Below are positions 13,864-25,567 of a DNA stretch of 64,000 bases, piece after piece. Within the stretch, counting starts at the first letter, position 1. Every line of letters begins with the position of its first letter. Both the position numbers and the translations under genes were made by a program. The notes beneath the pieces are model-generated. The model was not told the origin of the DNA. It did no database searches and saw only the letters and a program-made list of their open reading frames with translations. This DNA is from Lonicera japonica (Eukaryota > Streptophyta > Magnoliopsida > Dipsacales > Caprifoliaceae): assembly GCA_021464415.1 (NCBI GenBank), contig CM038469.1, forward strand, positions 57,219,702 to 57,283,701, written 5' to 3'.

Positions 13864-14702
13864 AGGTAGTGTTTTTAATAGTGCACTAAGTGGTGCGCTT
13901 TTGTGTGCTATGGCGTTTTCGGGGCATAAAACACCATGTAGCGTGGCTCTAGTTACGTTTTTACCAAATTTTTTAAGCAATTTGATGACGTGGCACACAA
14001 TTTTACGCTATTTGAAAATTACTCACACTATTTGGGACATGCCACTTAAAAAAAAGGGCAAAAACGAGTTTGTAAGTTATAACAAACTCTATCCTCCTCG
14101 AGCCGTTCTTCTCTATTCTTCTCCTCTTCTCCTCAAAAGTGAAACCCTAGCTCGAAAGAGAGGAGGCTTGCACTTGCTCTACTTTGGGTGGGTGGGTTTG
14201 AGTAGATTAAGGTTTTATCTATGAGAGAAATTGGAGACTGATAGTTGGTGGTTTTTGGTGGGTTAGAGAGAGAATCGTTTTTGAGTTTGAGAGAAGGGAA
14301 TTACAATCATTTTTGGTGGAGAAGAAGAAGGGGAAATTAAGATCATTTTTGAGAGAAGAAGAGTGAAAATAACAAAGACAAAGGGGAGTGAAGTTAGAGA
14401 GGTAGGGTTTTAAATTTATTGAAAATGACCCTTCTATTTTTGGGGTCTTAATAATTTTGTACCCCTTTTTTCTCGAATTTATTTATCATTATTTTTGGGT
14501 TCTTTTCTTATAACCCTTTTTTCTCTATGTTTTTTTTTAAATGGTTTTTTGTTTTTTTTATTAATATTCTTTAGTATAATATTTTTTTTATTATTACAAT
14601 ATTCATTATCCAAATTGCTTGTGCTATTATGCATTTTGTAAGCGCTACGCATTTTCGGAACCAAAACGCAATGCGTTACACTACTGCGATTAAAAACATT
14701 GG
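13864..14702 (+). mobile_element. Short TIR element (about 0.84 kb), copy 2
   Basis: Reverse complement of copy 1. Flanked by GGCGCAGG and GGCGCATG, a near-perfect 8 bp duplication, while the empty site is represented upstream of copy A near 5680 (GACGCGTGCAGGTGATAAT). An ORF of 123 codons starting at 13853 runs through the left end but shows no family features. Confidence 0.6.
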
Positions 14703-14704
14703 GC

Positions 14705-14882
14705 GCATGTGACAATTTGTACGCCAAGTGGGTGAATCGTTATTACATTGTAGGAGTTCGATTCCTATTGGAAACACTTGTGGCCAGGGATATACCCAAT
14801 TTCTCAAGCAGGGATTAATTAGTCCCATCTTAATGCGGGTATAATGACACCTCATGGCAAAGAATAAAAAATTAAAAAAAAA
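14705..14882 (+). mobile_element. SINE-like element, copy 3
   Basis: Best-preserved member: GGAGTTCGATTCCTATTGG resembles a Pol III B box, followed by CACTTGTGGCCAGGGATA, CCCATCTTAATGCGGGTATA and a tail of A-rich sequence after GGCAAAG. Equivalent to copy 1. Confidence 0.5.
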
Positions 14883-15384
14883 ATAAGTACCTTTAACACT
14901 TCATTTGTATGAAAAAAAAATTAGTTAAAGACAAATTCTATTGTATTGAAAGTTTTAGGTGAATCAAACACACGCATAGTACTTGATTCTTTTGATGATT
15001 AGAAAATTTAAGAAAGTACAAATAAAATTAATTTTTTTTTTGCATAATTAAACACATAAATTGTATATTATAATTGGCATTAAAAAAAGTGATAAGTACC
15101 CGAATTCTAATTTGATTTTAGTTATGTTAATTAATATAATTAACTCCTCTAGAGCCCACAAAGATCTGTTTGATTTATGCTTTCAATTTGGGCATGCATG
15201 CCTTTTCTTAACACATCAAATGTAGTACGTTAGGTTTTCAACTACCCACCTTCAATTCCACCAAATCATCTGTACATTCCCAAAGTAAGAAAATGTTAGT
15301 CAAAGCAATATTTAATATATGGTTTGTTAATTTGTAGAACCCGTCCATGGCTTAGTTACGTTCCTTACGGAAATTAAAAGGTAA
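14883..15384. other. Duplicated upstream region of copy A
   Basis: Collinear with 5851-6417. No gene. Confidence 0.6.
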
Positions 15385-15552
15385 AAGTGAGAAAGGATAA
15401 TCTATATTCTAAGGGGGCGAATTGCTTTTGCATAGCACGAGTTCGTTTTTCATTGGAAGCATTTGTGGATAAGGATAGCTAGTTTTCTGGGCGCAGATTA
15501 GTCACGTCCCAATGTGAGTGTGACACCCCATGGCAAAACCAAAATAAAAAAT
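15385..15552 (+). mobile_element. SINE-like element, copy 4
   Basis: Equivalent to copy 2 in the duplicated segment; contains GCATTTGTGGATAAGGATAG and GACACCCCATGGCAAAAC before an A-rich tail. Confidence 0.45.
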
Positions 15553-16995
15553 GCTATCAGCCTTTATATAAATGCTCAAGAAAATATTGAAAATTCATTT
15601 GTTAATATACAGTTGCCAATTTTTGGGTTGTTGAAAGAAAACAGCATCATATACATATATATATATATATAGTTAGACTAGGAAGATGAATTTTCTCACT
15701 TTAACAAAAAGAATGGATTTTTATTTGGAGGGATAAACAGATGAATTTTTTTGTAATTTTTTGTAGAGATAATCTATATAATGAATAGATCATTTCCACC
15801 AAATTTCATAAAAACATTCAACATGGAAGTGGGTGAGATGATTATCAAAAATTTCAATGGCCGGAAATGCAAATATATATCAAATTTTCAATATACTTAC
15901 TTCTAGGTTTAATTTTATTAGGAAATTTTGTGTATGCCATCTACTCACTATATAAATCATCGTTACAAATTTTCATAAAAAAATTCATGTATTTAATTAC
16001 CCCTTCAAATGAAAATCTATTATTTTTACTAATGTAAAAGAATCTATTTTTATAACTTAACTCTATATATATATATTTATACATATAACTAATAGCTAGG
16101 GAGATTAACATGGGTACGTAGTCTACATATATAGAAAAGAAGGCGAGGCATTATATTTGACTTTGAAGTTAATTCTCTGGTGTATCCTGCTCATTAAGAT
16201 TCATTTTCTTAAAGAGATTCTTAGGTTGTTGGAGTGTTTTGACTTTGGTCAATATATAGCATACCTAGTAATTAAAGAGATATCTCAGGTACTAGTGTTT
16301 TAATTTCCACCGCATGCTTTAATTTATTTCGAATTTTTTATATAAATTAATTATTTTTTTATTATTTTTATGTTGATATTAAATAGAGGCTACAAACAAA
16401 TTAAAATTTGAAGGTCCCTTTAGAATTCTTGTTTTCCATTTACGACTTTATAAGAGAGTGAAATGCAATTTTCTGTTTTCGAGGATGAAAGTTACGGAAA
16501 ATATTTTTTGAAATGTTTGTATCGCTGTAACATCTGTTTTCCTTTTTCATCATTTGTTACATTATAAAAAATTTATAGTAAAAACTTTTAATTCAAATAG
16601 TCGTCAAATTTGTTGCAGAATAAATTAATGAATTGACATTTAGTAGTAACAATTAATTTTGTTTCACCTACTTATTTTCCAAATTTATGTTATGTACTAA
16701 TTATTATAATACTTTTGCTGAGACATTTATTACTCGTATCGCAGAGCTAATAGGAATTTTATTTTCAATATATTCCTAAATAGGCCAATAAGTTTACTAC
16801 TTTTAATGCTCACTGTACTGTAATGGTCAAAATGTTCCTAGTTAGAATGACTTGATTCTTTATATTCTAGTAAAATATTCTAAATATCTTTCCTTCTAAA
16901 AATAAGAATAAGCATAATTAAAATATCACCCACTACATGCATGCTTTGATTTTAGATACCAGAAATAGGACGAAAGGTCTTGCATGAAAAAAAAA
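15553..16995. other. Intergenic, no gene seen
   Basis: The first 500 bases continue the duplication of 6594-7100. Beyond about 16140 the sequence is unique within the window and AT-rich. Confidence 0.5.
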
Positions 16996-18203
16996 GTGTG
17001 TTTTTAAATACACTTACATAATCCGTCTTCTCACTTTACTAAAAGTCAAAGTTATGTTAATTTTAACCTAAAAGATAGCGTAAAATCATTTCTTCTAACC
17101 CCACTTTCTATACTTTGAAAAAATCGCCACTAATTTATCTTCTCACCCATTTAAAGTTTTGAAAATTAAAAATTAATTAAAAAATTACATTCTTTCCAAC
17201 AAACAAGCATCTACTATTTTCACTTAATTACATAGATCTCATAAATGTATGCTTATAATAAGTATTATCATAATTTTATATAGAGTACTAGACTTTTATT
17301 TTTATTTTTATTTGCACCGGCACAATAACATTTTCAATGATGTTTTTCTTAATTTATTCTATCTTTTTTATTTGAGCATGCATGCAAAGTTCAATAAAAC
17401 TCATGTTAAGTTATCTAATGTTAAAGTTAGAGAAAGGTGGTTTTAACGTGTGTCTAATATGTCATAAATATATATATATATATATATATATAAATATGTA
17501 TTATATGTTGTTTTTTATTGTTTCAATATTTAATTTCTTAAAATTACTCGTAAAAAAATATTAAAAAAAATAGTTTAGTGAGAAAATCTCTATCATTTTA
17601 ATATTTTGTAAGAAAATCGTTTTCTTGAATTTTCGAAAAATTAAATATCATAGAAATCGAAAGTAACAAAATATGTTAATAAATGATTTATTTTCATGAA
17701 GACTTTTTTATTTTTCCAATTCATTTTTTCCCTTTTCACAAAAGATAACATATATTTACATACAACAAATTGATCTTTGAAGTAGTGAATTAAGTATTAT
17801 ATTTACTTATTTGATAAAGATAAAAATAAAATTTGTAAATAAATTTGAAATATGAATAATAACCATTTAAGAGAAGATTATATAAAATATCATATAATTA
17901 CTAAAACTTATTTATGAAAATTAATATTTTGTATCTTGGAGGTACTATTTAGATGAAATTTTTAATAAAATTTATTAAGAACAATGTTAAGTTTTATTAT
18001 TATGTTTTATCTTAATGAAAAAATTAATATTATTTAATTTTTTCTTTTAGCGACGAAATTTTATCGTCCTTATATTGTTTCAGTAAACTCACCCCACTGC
18101 TGGGGTGAAGTGCAAGATTTTTTAAAGATTTGATGTGGTGAGAAGAAAGTATTCTCACACTGGGGTAAGAAGACTGATTTTGTATGTACATTTAAGAACA
18201 CCC
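16996..18203. mobile_element. 1.2 kb TIR element, copy 1
   Basis: Ends are imperfect inverted repeats of about 37 bases: GTGTGTTTTTAAATACACTT at the left and, reverse complemented, GGGTGTTCTTAAATGTACAT at the right. It sits between an A9 tract and an A8 tract, which may be the target duplication. A second copy is at 22695-23896. No transposase ORF, so non-autonomous. The superfamily is unclear. Confidence 0.65.
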
Positions 18204-19960
18204 AAAAAAAATTAGAGAATGATATTTTTTTTCAAATAAAGGCCTTTTTTAAAAAAATTTCCGAAATATTAATTATATTTTAAAATAAGGTCTTTGATTA
18301 AAATTGTATTTTGTACAAACTTAATTTTGTAATTTAAAAAAATTAATTCAAATTTATTTTGCATGATATATTTATATTTTTTAACTAGTAAACTTAACCT
18401 TATGTAACCCAAAAATATTATCATATGTGTTTTATTAATAAAGGGATTTAAATTTGTAACTTGTTAAAATGGCACTAAAGTTAAGTCAATTAAACACTTA
18501 GACATAGTAATTTACTAAAAAACATGCAGTGCAAATTTAATTTTTCACGATACCATAAAATATTACAATTTGAAAATATACTACAACATTACACTTCTTT
18601 TAGAGTTTTGTCAAACAAAAAACTCTTAATTTATAACAATATTATTCTCTGATTCTTTTGCAGATTATTTTTTCAAAAAACCTCCATTTTAGATATTCTT
18701 CCGCTAAAACTTTTCATATAAATATATAAGTATTGAATTACAAATATGAGAATCCAAAATACATTGAAGCATATGGTGTCTCCATATTATATTAAGGTGT
18801 GACTAATTCCAACTCAAAAAATTATTATTATTTCTAGTCACAAATACTGCTCTCCGCAGTCGAAATTGAGCAACGCCCGAATAATTTGCCCACAATTAAG
18901 CACATGATTAGACAGTGAAGCGCATGCAATTCGTATGCGTCTATTTTTCTCGGGCACGTATCTCTTGTAATATAAAATTAAATGTTAAAAGTTAAAGCGA
19001 GAAAACTGTAATTAACTCATACCATGGGATATGACGGGTGGTTATGAAACATTATTGGAATACTTTATTGGCTCATAAATTCCCACCAATGTACTAAATT
19101 TGTTGCATGTGCACTAGAGTTTGACTTTATTTCATAATTTGTTTTCTAATGGTCTAGATTTAATTTTCATTTATTTTTCAAGACTTAATAGTTTATGGGT
19201 AACAAAGTTAAGTGGGTTATTTTGGATTGAATTACAAAAAAAAAAAGGAGAATGTCGAAGGATTTTGATAAAGTACCCAAATAAAGACTTGCATGGACAA
19301 TGAATAATTTATATTTTTTTCAAAATTATGTTGCTTTAATATGCTTACCCTCTAAATTACAACTATTACAATTCACTGCACAAAAATACTCCCCCTCCCA
19401 ACCCCACCACACCATGAACCCACCATGACCAAAATTAAGGATACAAAATATTTTTGTATCAGTGATAGAGTTAGAAATTTAGAATGATTTGAGTTCATGA
19501 TATGATGTTAAAATTAAAGTTAAACTATAATTTGAAAAATAACGATCATGTGTGAAATTCAAATGTATTATTGATCTGGCTGTTAAGAGTCATCATTTCC
19601 TTTTTTGTGACGCCTCAATACTTGTATTAAGTGACGAAGGTCAATGTTCTATGTTGGGTTTGCAATTGACACCCTACTTAAATTACCCATTTAAGCATGG
19701 TACGAAGAAGCAAAAATTGTGAACTTGTGAAGGTAGAGATGTCCGGTTTGTTTTGAATTCATTTGAATAAAAGAAATTAATGGGCAAATATTGAAAATAG
19801 CCAAGATACAACCCGGAATGAATTTAAATTCCCAAATTTTGTACGTAAAAACCACAATTAGTAATTTAATTAGATGTTATATGTGTAAAATTACCCATAA
19901 TACAAAAGTCTCAAGCAATTAAATTAAAGATCCCGAGGGTGGGTTATTTTAGGAAAACGT
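18204..19960. other. Intergenic, with a GH1-upstream-like block at 18840-19310
   Basis: No gene. The block 18900-19310 (AATATAAAAT, GAGAAAACT, ACTAAATTTGTTGCATG) resembles the upstream region of B' (36310-36600) and of C (41850-41990), suggesting that another GH1 promoter was once here; no exon 1 follows. Confidence 0.45.
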
Positions 19961-19979
19961 ACGTACAGTGAGAATTTCC

Positions 19980-20175
19980 ATCTTATGGGTTTTGCCAGCC
20001 GGAATTCTTCAAGAACATCCCAATAAAATGAGTCACCCACCCCGCCGTGATTCGATAGTTCCATTTCCGGCAATCCGGCTCATGCAGGCTGATTGGGATC
20101 CCAGCAGTCAAACTACTGTGTTCGTTCAATTCCTCACCCTCCTTAATTAATTGAGACAAATCTGATAAAAAAAAT
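19980..20175 (-). other. Exon-like ORF of unknown function
   Basis: A GC-rich stretch in AT-rich surroundings. On the minus strand, after a pyrimidine-rich tract ending ATCAG near 20165, an open frame of about 55 codons runs DLSQLIKEGEELNEHSSL, then TAGIPISLHEPDCRKWNYRI and TAGWVTHFIGMFLKNSG, to a stop near 19983. Codon quality and the acceptor-like border suggest a former exon. The family is not recognised. Confidence 0.35.
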
Positions 20176-20249
20176 GATTTGATTCGATTTGTAATTTTCT
20201 TTTTAAATATCTTTGGAAATTTCAAAATAAATACCGTTTGCCAATTCAA

Positions 20250-21330
20250 AGATGCAGTTTAAGATTTTCTTCCTGGGCACTTTTTGAACAAGTGCAGTAC
20301 ATATGGCCCCTTTTACTATTGCTAAATCAATTATGTTAATTGATAGAATAATGTATAATTTTAGAAGTATAGAATACGTATTTTCAAAATAATACTATAA
20401 ATCTGGCAAATAGATAAGTGTTTTGACAGTATGTGTAGTTATTAGCTTTTATTAATAGCACGCACTGAACTAATTAAATGAATTGACATAGCAATGGACC
20501 ATGGCCTAACTACTAATATTAATCTGAGCAAAATAACCTGTTTCCGGGCGTTAAGTACTAGTAGGTAGTCTAGTCAATAAATTAAGAGAAAACCAAATAA
20601 GAAAATAAAAAATTATAAGTAAAAAAGTAGTGAAGTCACTAGTAGTTAATTTACAGATATAATATGTGATAAAACATATTTTCTAAAGTGGAAATGAAAA
20701 CATTTAAAACTTAAATTGAGTAAAGATTTTTTAATTACTAGTTACTATTTGGTTTTCTTTTTAAATTCACATATTGGGTCATTGATCAAATTTATTTAAT
20801 ATATTATTATTAATGTTTGATTGCAAAAAAATGAAATAATGTAGAAAGTTATGTACGTACTACCTATAAACATAGTCTACGTTACATAATTATATATAAC
20901 AAGCATACAAGTTTGTAATGAAAAAGATCAAACTATATATACTTGTGTTAGAATAACAAAAAAAATGTACCCTTTGTCAATGTGAAATAAACTAATTTCT
21001 AAAATGTGCAATTTGTACAACTAAATGAATACCAAGTGAATAAAAAAATACCAATTTTAAATTAATTTTAAGTTAATCCAGGTACTCCAAAGTCCAAAAT
21101 CCAAATGGCAAAGACAAACTTGAGACTCCAAACAAGCTTCTAACTCCTAGTTTCTTTTTTCGTCAAATTTCTTGTCACGTACTATTATAGAATCATAGTT
21201 TTCTAGTTTCACTGCTATATGGAACCCTATTATTCTTGTCAACACTATGAAACCCTAGTTTTTTCTTAACCAAATCCTCTTACTATACATTTGTAATGTT
21301 TTTTATTCTCTTTCTATTTCATTGTGCCAA
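20250..21330. other. Intergenic, no gene seen
   Basis: AT-rich sequence without recognisable content. Confidence 0.5.
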
Positions 21331-22694
21331 AGGAAAGAGGGTCGAGATCCCGTTCAATATTTCAATTTTTGTCAAGATTTCATACGTGACGACCATTCAT
21401 TAATGAGAAATTTGCCTATGCATGTTATGTAACACTCATTCACTAAATGAGAAATCAATCAAGAAGATAAATTAATCAAGTCCAATCCCAGATCATGTGC
21501 ATATATATATATATATATATATGTGTGATACTAATCATATCATATATATATATGTACAATAGGAAACAATTCGTCTGAGAAGCATCTCGATCTTTTTTGT
21601 GTTTGTGTGGCACATACAAAACCATCAAACAACTATATTTCAATTTATATACATATACACCTACAACATAAGACTAGCACAAGGCCTCAATTAATGTGAT
21701 GAACCAAAGATAAACTAGAGAGTGATCCTTTGAGTTCACTGTCGGCCCCTCACAGTCGATTAGGGCAAAATCCACAGCTCAAGCATATTATACTTTTAAT
21801 TAACCCTTAGAATTATGATGAATATAATCTTCCTTTCTCTTATCCTAGTGAACGACAGTGTGAGTACCTGCCAACAGAGCTATATCCGGTCGATTAGGAG
21901 AAATAATTTGTAAAAAATATGAAATTAGAGAAACACATGGCAAAGGGTCAAATGTATAACGACAATCAATATCCTGAAATTAAATTAATATGAAATTGCG
22001 CAATCTCGACAACATTCAGGAATCTGAGTGTGAAAAATAAATAGTTAAATACATTCAGTCAATATCAAAACGCGACAGGAACATACATAGCCAGTAGCCA
22101 CAGCAAGAAAAAAATAAATATATAAGATTTGTTAAATTGAGGATAGCAAAGACGATTAACGTAAATTATAATAAAACAATATTAACCTGCAGATCGATCT
22201 AGATAAATCGGTATCATCATTATCAACCAATTCATTGCAGATCGAGGACTGATCCAAAGGGTTCTAACTAGAATTGATTTTGATGATTGAAGAAGACTTA
22301 ATTACAAGACTTAAGAGTCTTTGACGCTAGCGATGTTCTATTGTATATATATTTTATATGTACAATAATCGATCATTTGGCAGCAGAACAATGATTTGAT
22401 AATGTAGAATTATATCTATATTTAGCTGTGGGATCTGACATATATTATTAAACTTTCCAAAATAATTTGAATTCAAATTAATTACATTCCCTCGGCTGCA
22501 TTATAATCATTCGAAACTACATTATAGTTTCACCGCACTACCATTATCCCAATCAATATCCACTTATCATAACACGTCACAAAAATCATTCACATTAGCA
22601 AAACAACTTAGGATAATGATATAAGTCCAGCTAAATGGCAAAATATGGTAACAAACTTTTATTCTTTTACCATTTTTTGCATCCAATTTTTTTT
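21331..22694. other. Upstream block of AP1, duplicated upstream of AP2
   Basis: Collinear over about 1.3 kb with 55080-56400, with only small indels. It holds short GC-richer islands (21730-21780, 21840-21900, 22195-22330) alternating with AT-rich DNA, like exons of an unrecognised gene or a non-coding transcript. On the minus strand one island reads NPLDQSSICNELVDND in both copies. No family recognised. Confidence 0.5.
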
Positions 22695-23126
22695 GGGTGT
22701 TCTTAAATGCACCCATATAATCCGTATTCTCACCCCACCAAAAGTCAAAATTACGTTAATCTTAACCTAAAAAATAGTGTAAAACCCTTTCTTCTCACCC
22801 CACTTTCTATACTTTGAAAAAATTGCCACTAATTTGTCTTTTCACCCACTTAAAATTTTAAAAAAAATTATTTTTTTCCAACATACAATCATCTACTATT
22901 TTCATTTAGTTACATATATCTCACAAATGTAAGTTTATAATAAATATTCTTATACTTTTATATTAGGTGCTAGATTTTTATTTTTATTTGCTCCGGCACG
23001 ATAACGTTTTCAATAATATTTTTCTTAATTTATTCAATTTTTTTATTTGTGCATGCATATAGAGCTCAATAAAACTCATGTTAAGTTATCCAATTTTTTG
23101 TCTTAACATGTGCCTAATATGTCATA

Positions 23127-23166
<40 letters not shown>

Positions 23167-23896
23167 TGCATGTTGTACTTTTATTGTTTCAATATTTAAA
23201 TTCTTAAAATTACTCGTAAAAAAGTATTGAAAAATGAAATAGTTTGGTGAGAAAATCTCTATCCTTTTAATATTTTGCAAGGAAATCATTTTTTTGAGTC
23301 TCTAAAAAATTAAATATCTTAGAAAATAAAGGATGATCTAAATTTAATTGGAAACGGAGTAAATATTTCAAATTTCTTTTGTATATCAAACATACTACTA
23401 TATATATATGGATCAACTTTTGATCTTTTAATATTTTTGATATAGTGAATTAAAACTTATATTTACTTATGTGATAAAAATAATATTTGTAGACAAATTT
23501 AAAATATGAATAATAACTATTTAAGAGCAATGAATAATAAAAGATTATATGAAATATCATATAATTGTTAAAATTGTATTTATCATAATTAATATTTTGT
23601 ATCTTCAGAGGTACTATTTAGACGAATTTTCAATGAAATTTATGAAGAACAATGTAATTTTTGTTTATTATGTCTTATATTAATGAAAAATTTAATATTA
23701 TTTAATATTTTTACTTTTAACGACAAAATTTAATCGTCTTTACATTGTTTTAGTAAACTCACCCCACCACTGGGGTGAAATGCAAGATTTTCTAAAGATT
23801 TGATGGGGTGAGAAGAAAGTATTCTCACACTAGGGTGAGAAGAAAGTATTCTCACACTAGGGTGAAAAGACTGATTATGTGGGTACATTTAAGAAC
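22695..23896. mobile_element. 1.2 kb TIR element, copy 2
   Basis: Left end GGGTGTTCTTAAATGCACCC; right end, reverse complemented, AGTTCTTAAATGTACCCACA. It interrupts a T tract whose empty form is preserved upstream of AP2 at 56390-56420, so it inserted into the AP1 segment after the AP1/AP2 duplication. No transposase ORF. Confidence 0.7.
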
Positions 23897-25143
23897 TTTT
23901 CGGTCAATCATGATATTGAACTTTTTAATTATTGTCAATTAGGTCCATATGTTACCTTCTGTTAAAAAGCCTGACAGAAAACTAAATTTATTTACAAAAA
24001 TTACCCCTAACTTTTAATGCATTTACACAAATCACCGCAAAGTTTTTATTTTTATATTCTAATAACAATATGAAAAAAAATAAGAGAAATAATTAATTTG
24101 GGTGAGAAGATGGAAAATAAGTTTAGGAATGTGGTGAGATACCTTTTAACGTATGTTCATTTTTGTGAATATATATGTCTTCCAAATTCCATCCTCCTTT
24201 AGGTTTTGTGGATATTTATCCTTCGCCACCACCCAAAGAAAAAAAAATTCATGGAAGATGGCAAAAAATAACCACATCTTTCAACTTGTTTCCTAACTTC
24301 TCAAAAGAAATAAGAGTTAAACACTTGTGCCTACATCAATACTCTAATTAATACCGAGAAAAAAAATTATGAGCCCCCCTAACACCCCTTTAAATCCACC
24401 CACGTATGCAATTGTATCATTTGTCCTCGTTAATAAAGAATATAGAATGTTTTTAAAATTTCAAACTGCAATATAATTAGTGAACATCTTCACTTTAGGT
24501 AACTAAATATCATATGGTTATACCAACAAGTTTGTATCTTGGTTGATTCTCTCTATATTCTCTTAACAATGAGACTATGGATTCAATCCACATGGGATCA
24601 AACCCTTTGTTCTATCCTTATAGTGGGAGTTGTATAATTATATACAAATTAAAAAAAAATTGTGTTATTGAATCATATCCTGTATATAAAAAGGAAACCT
24701 CGTATTACTATGTACATAACTGATCATATTGTTACATGTCAATTAATTATATCACACATCAAAAGTCAAAAATTAAATGAGATGTATAAAACGGTCGATG
24801 CAATTTATGACACATAATCAAGTCTAAAACTAAATGAGATGTGTTAATCCATCAATTTAATTAATGAATGAGCATTGGTGGAAATGCCATGCACTGAAAC
24901 ATTTAGAATTTCTTTAAGCTTTGACATTATATCGAGGAAAAGGCTTTTTACCCATCTCCGGTGTTATTTAACGTAGGAAACGCTTCTCTTATTTAAAATA
25001 TGTACAAAAATTTTACTTTACGATACAACTTAAGTAAGAACTCTTTGTTAAAGTAACTTGTAAACATTTACTCCTCACGCTTACCATGCATCATCTCCTA
25101 AAACTGAAACTATTGACTTCACCAATCTTAACAATCACTATCC
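23897..25143. promoter_or_regulatory. 5' flank of AP1
   Basis: Collinear with 56400-57202 upstream of AP2, including ATCATCTCCTAAAACTGAAA and the segment next to the ATG. No separate gene. Conservation of both flanks suggests that the AP1 promoter may still be active. Confidence 0.5.
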
Positions 25144-25567
25144 ATGGCAACCTTTGTTGCATTCCTTTCACTTCTCTCCGTTGCATTTGCATTTACGATA
25201 TCCAACATCTTTCTTTCAAAATTTTCTCTTATCGAAGCGAACGTTAAAGGCGATTTTAGCGTTAATCTCATTCACCGAGATTCAATAAAATCTCCATTCT
25301 ACAATACTTCCATAACTTCTTTTGATCGTGTGAGCAATGCCATCCAACGTTCAATTAGACGTGTCAACCATCTCGCAGTAAGTTCATCTTCCTCAAACGA
25401 AGAAATTATTACTGCCCAGTCTTGGAGATCGAATATGCCGTCAACATATCAATTGGCTCACCAGCCTTTACTTTTATAGGTGTTGTCAATACAGGCAGTG
25501 ACTTTATATGGACCCAATGCGAGCCTTGTCCCAAGTATCTTCAAAAGACACCTCTTTTTAGTCCTAC
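25144..25567 (+). pseudogene. AP1, truncated CDR1-type aspartic protease fused to GH1
   Basis: From ATG 25144 it encodes a signal peptide (MATFVAFLSLLSVAFAFTIS) and propeptide nearly identical to AP2. Near residue 86 a one-base insertion shifts the frame, and about 4 further bases are gained near 25430, leaving a 111-codon ORF. The region of the first catalytic motif reads NTGSDFIW in the old frame instead of DTGSDLTW, so the catalytic Asp codon has also become Asn. After the codons for TPLFSP (old frame) the sequence switches within CCTACGTGG to exon 6 of a GH1 gene. The protease is dead; its start and promoter now precede a GH1 inverted repeat. Confidence 0.85.

Noticed and set aside
13853..14224. 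123-codon ORF across the left end of the short TIR element
   Set aside because: It starts in the duplicated promoter, no family pattern appears, and the inverted sister copy does not keep the frame.
22250..22275. TCCAAAGGG resembling the start of miR393
   Set aside because: Only nine bases agree and no complementary arm was seen nearby, so no microRNA hairpin is supported.
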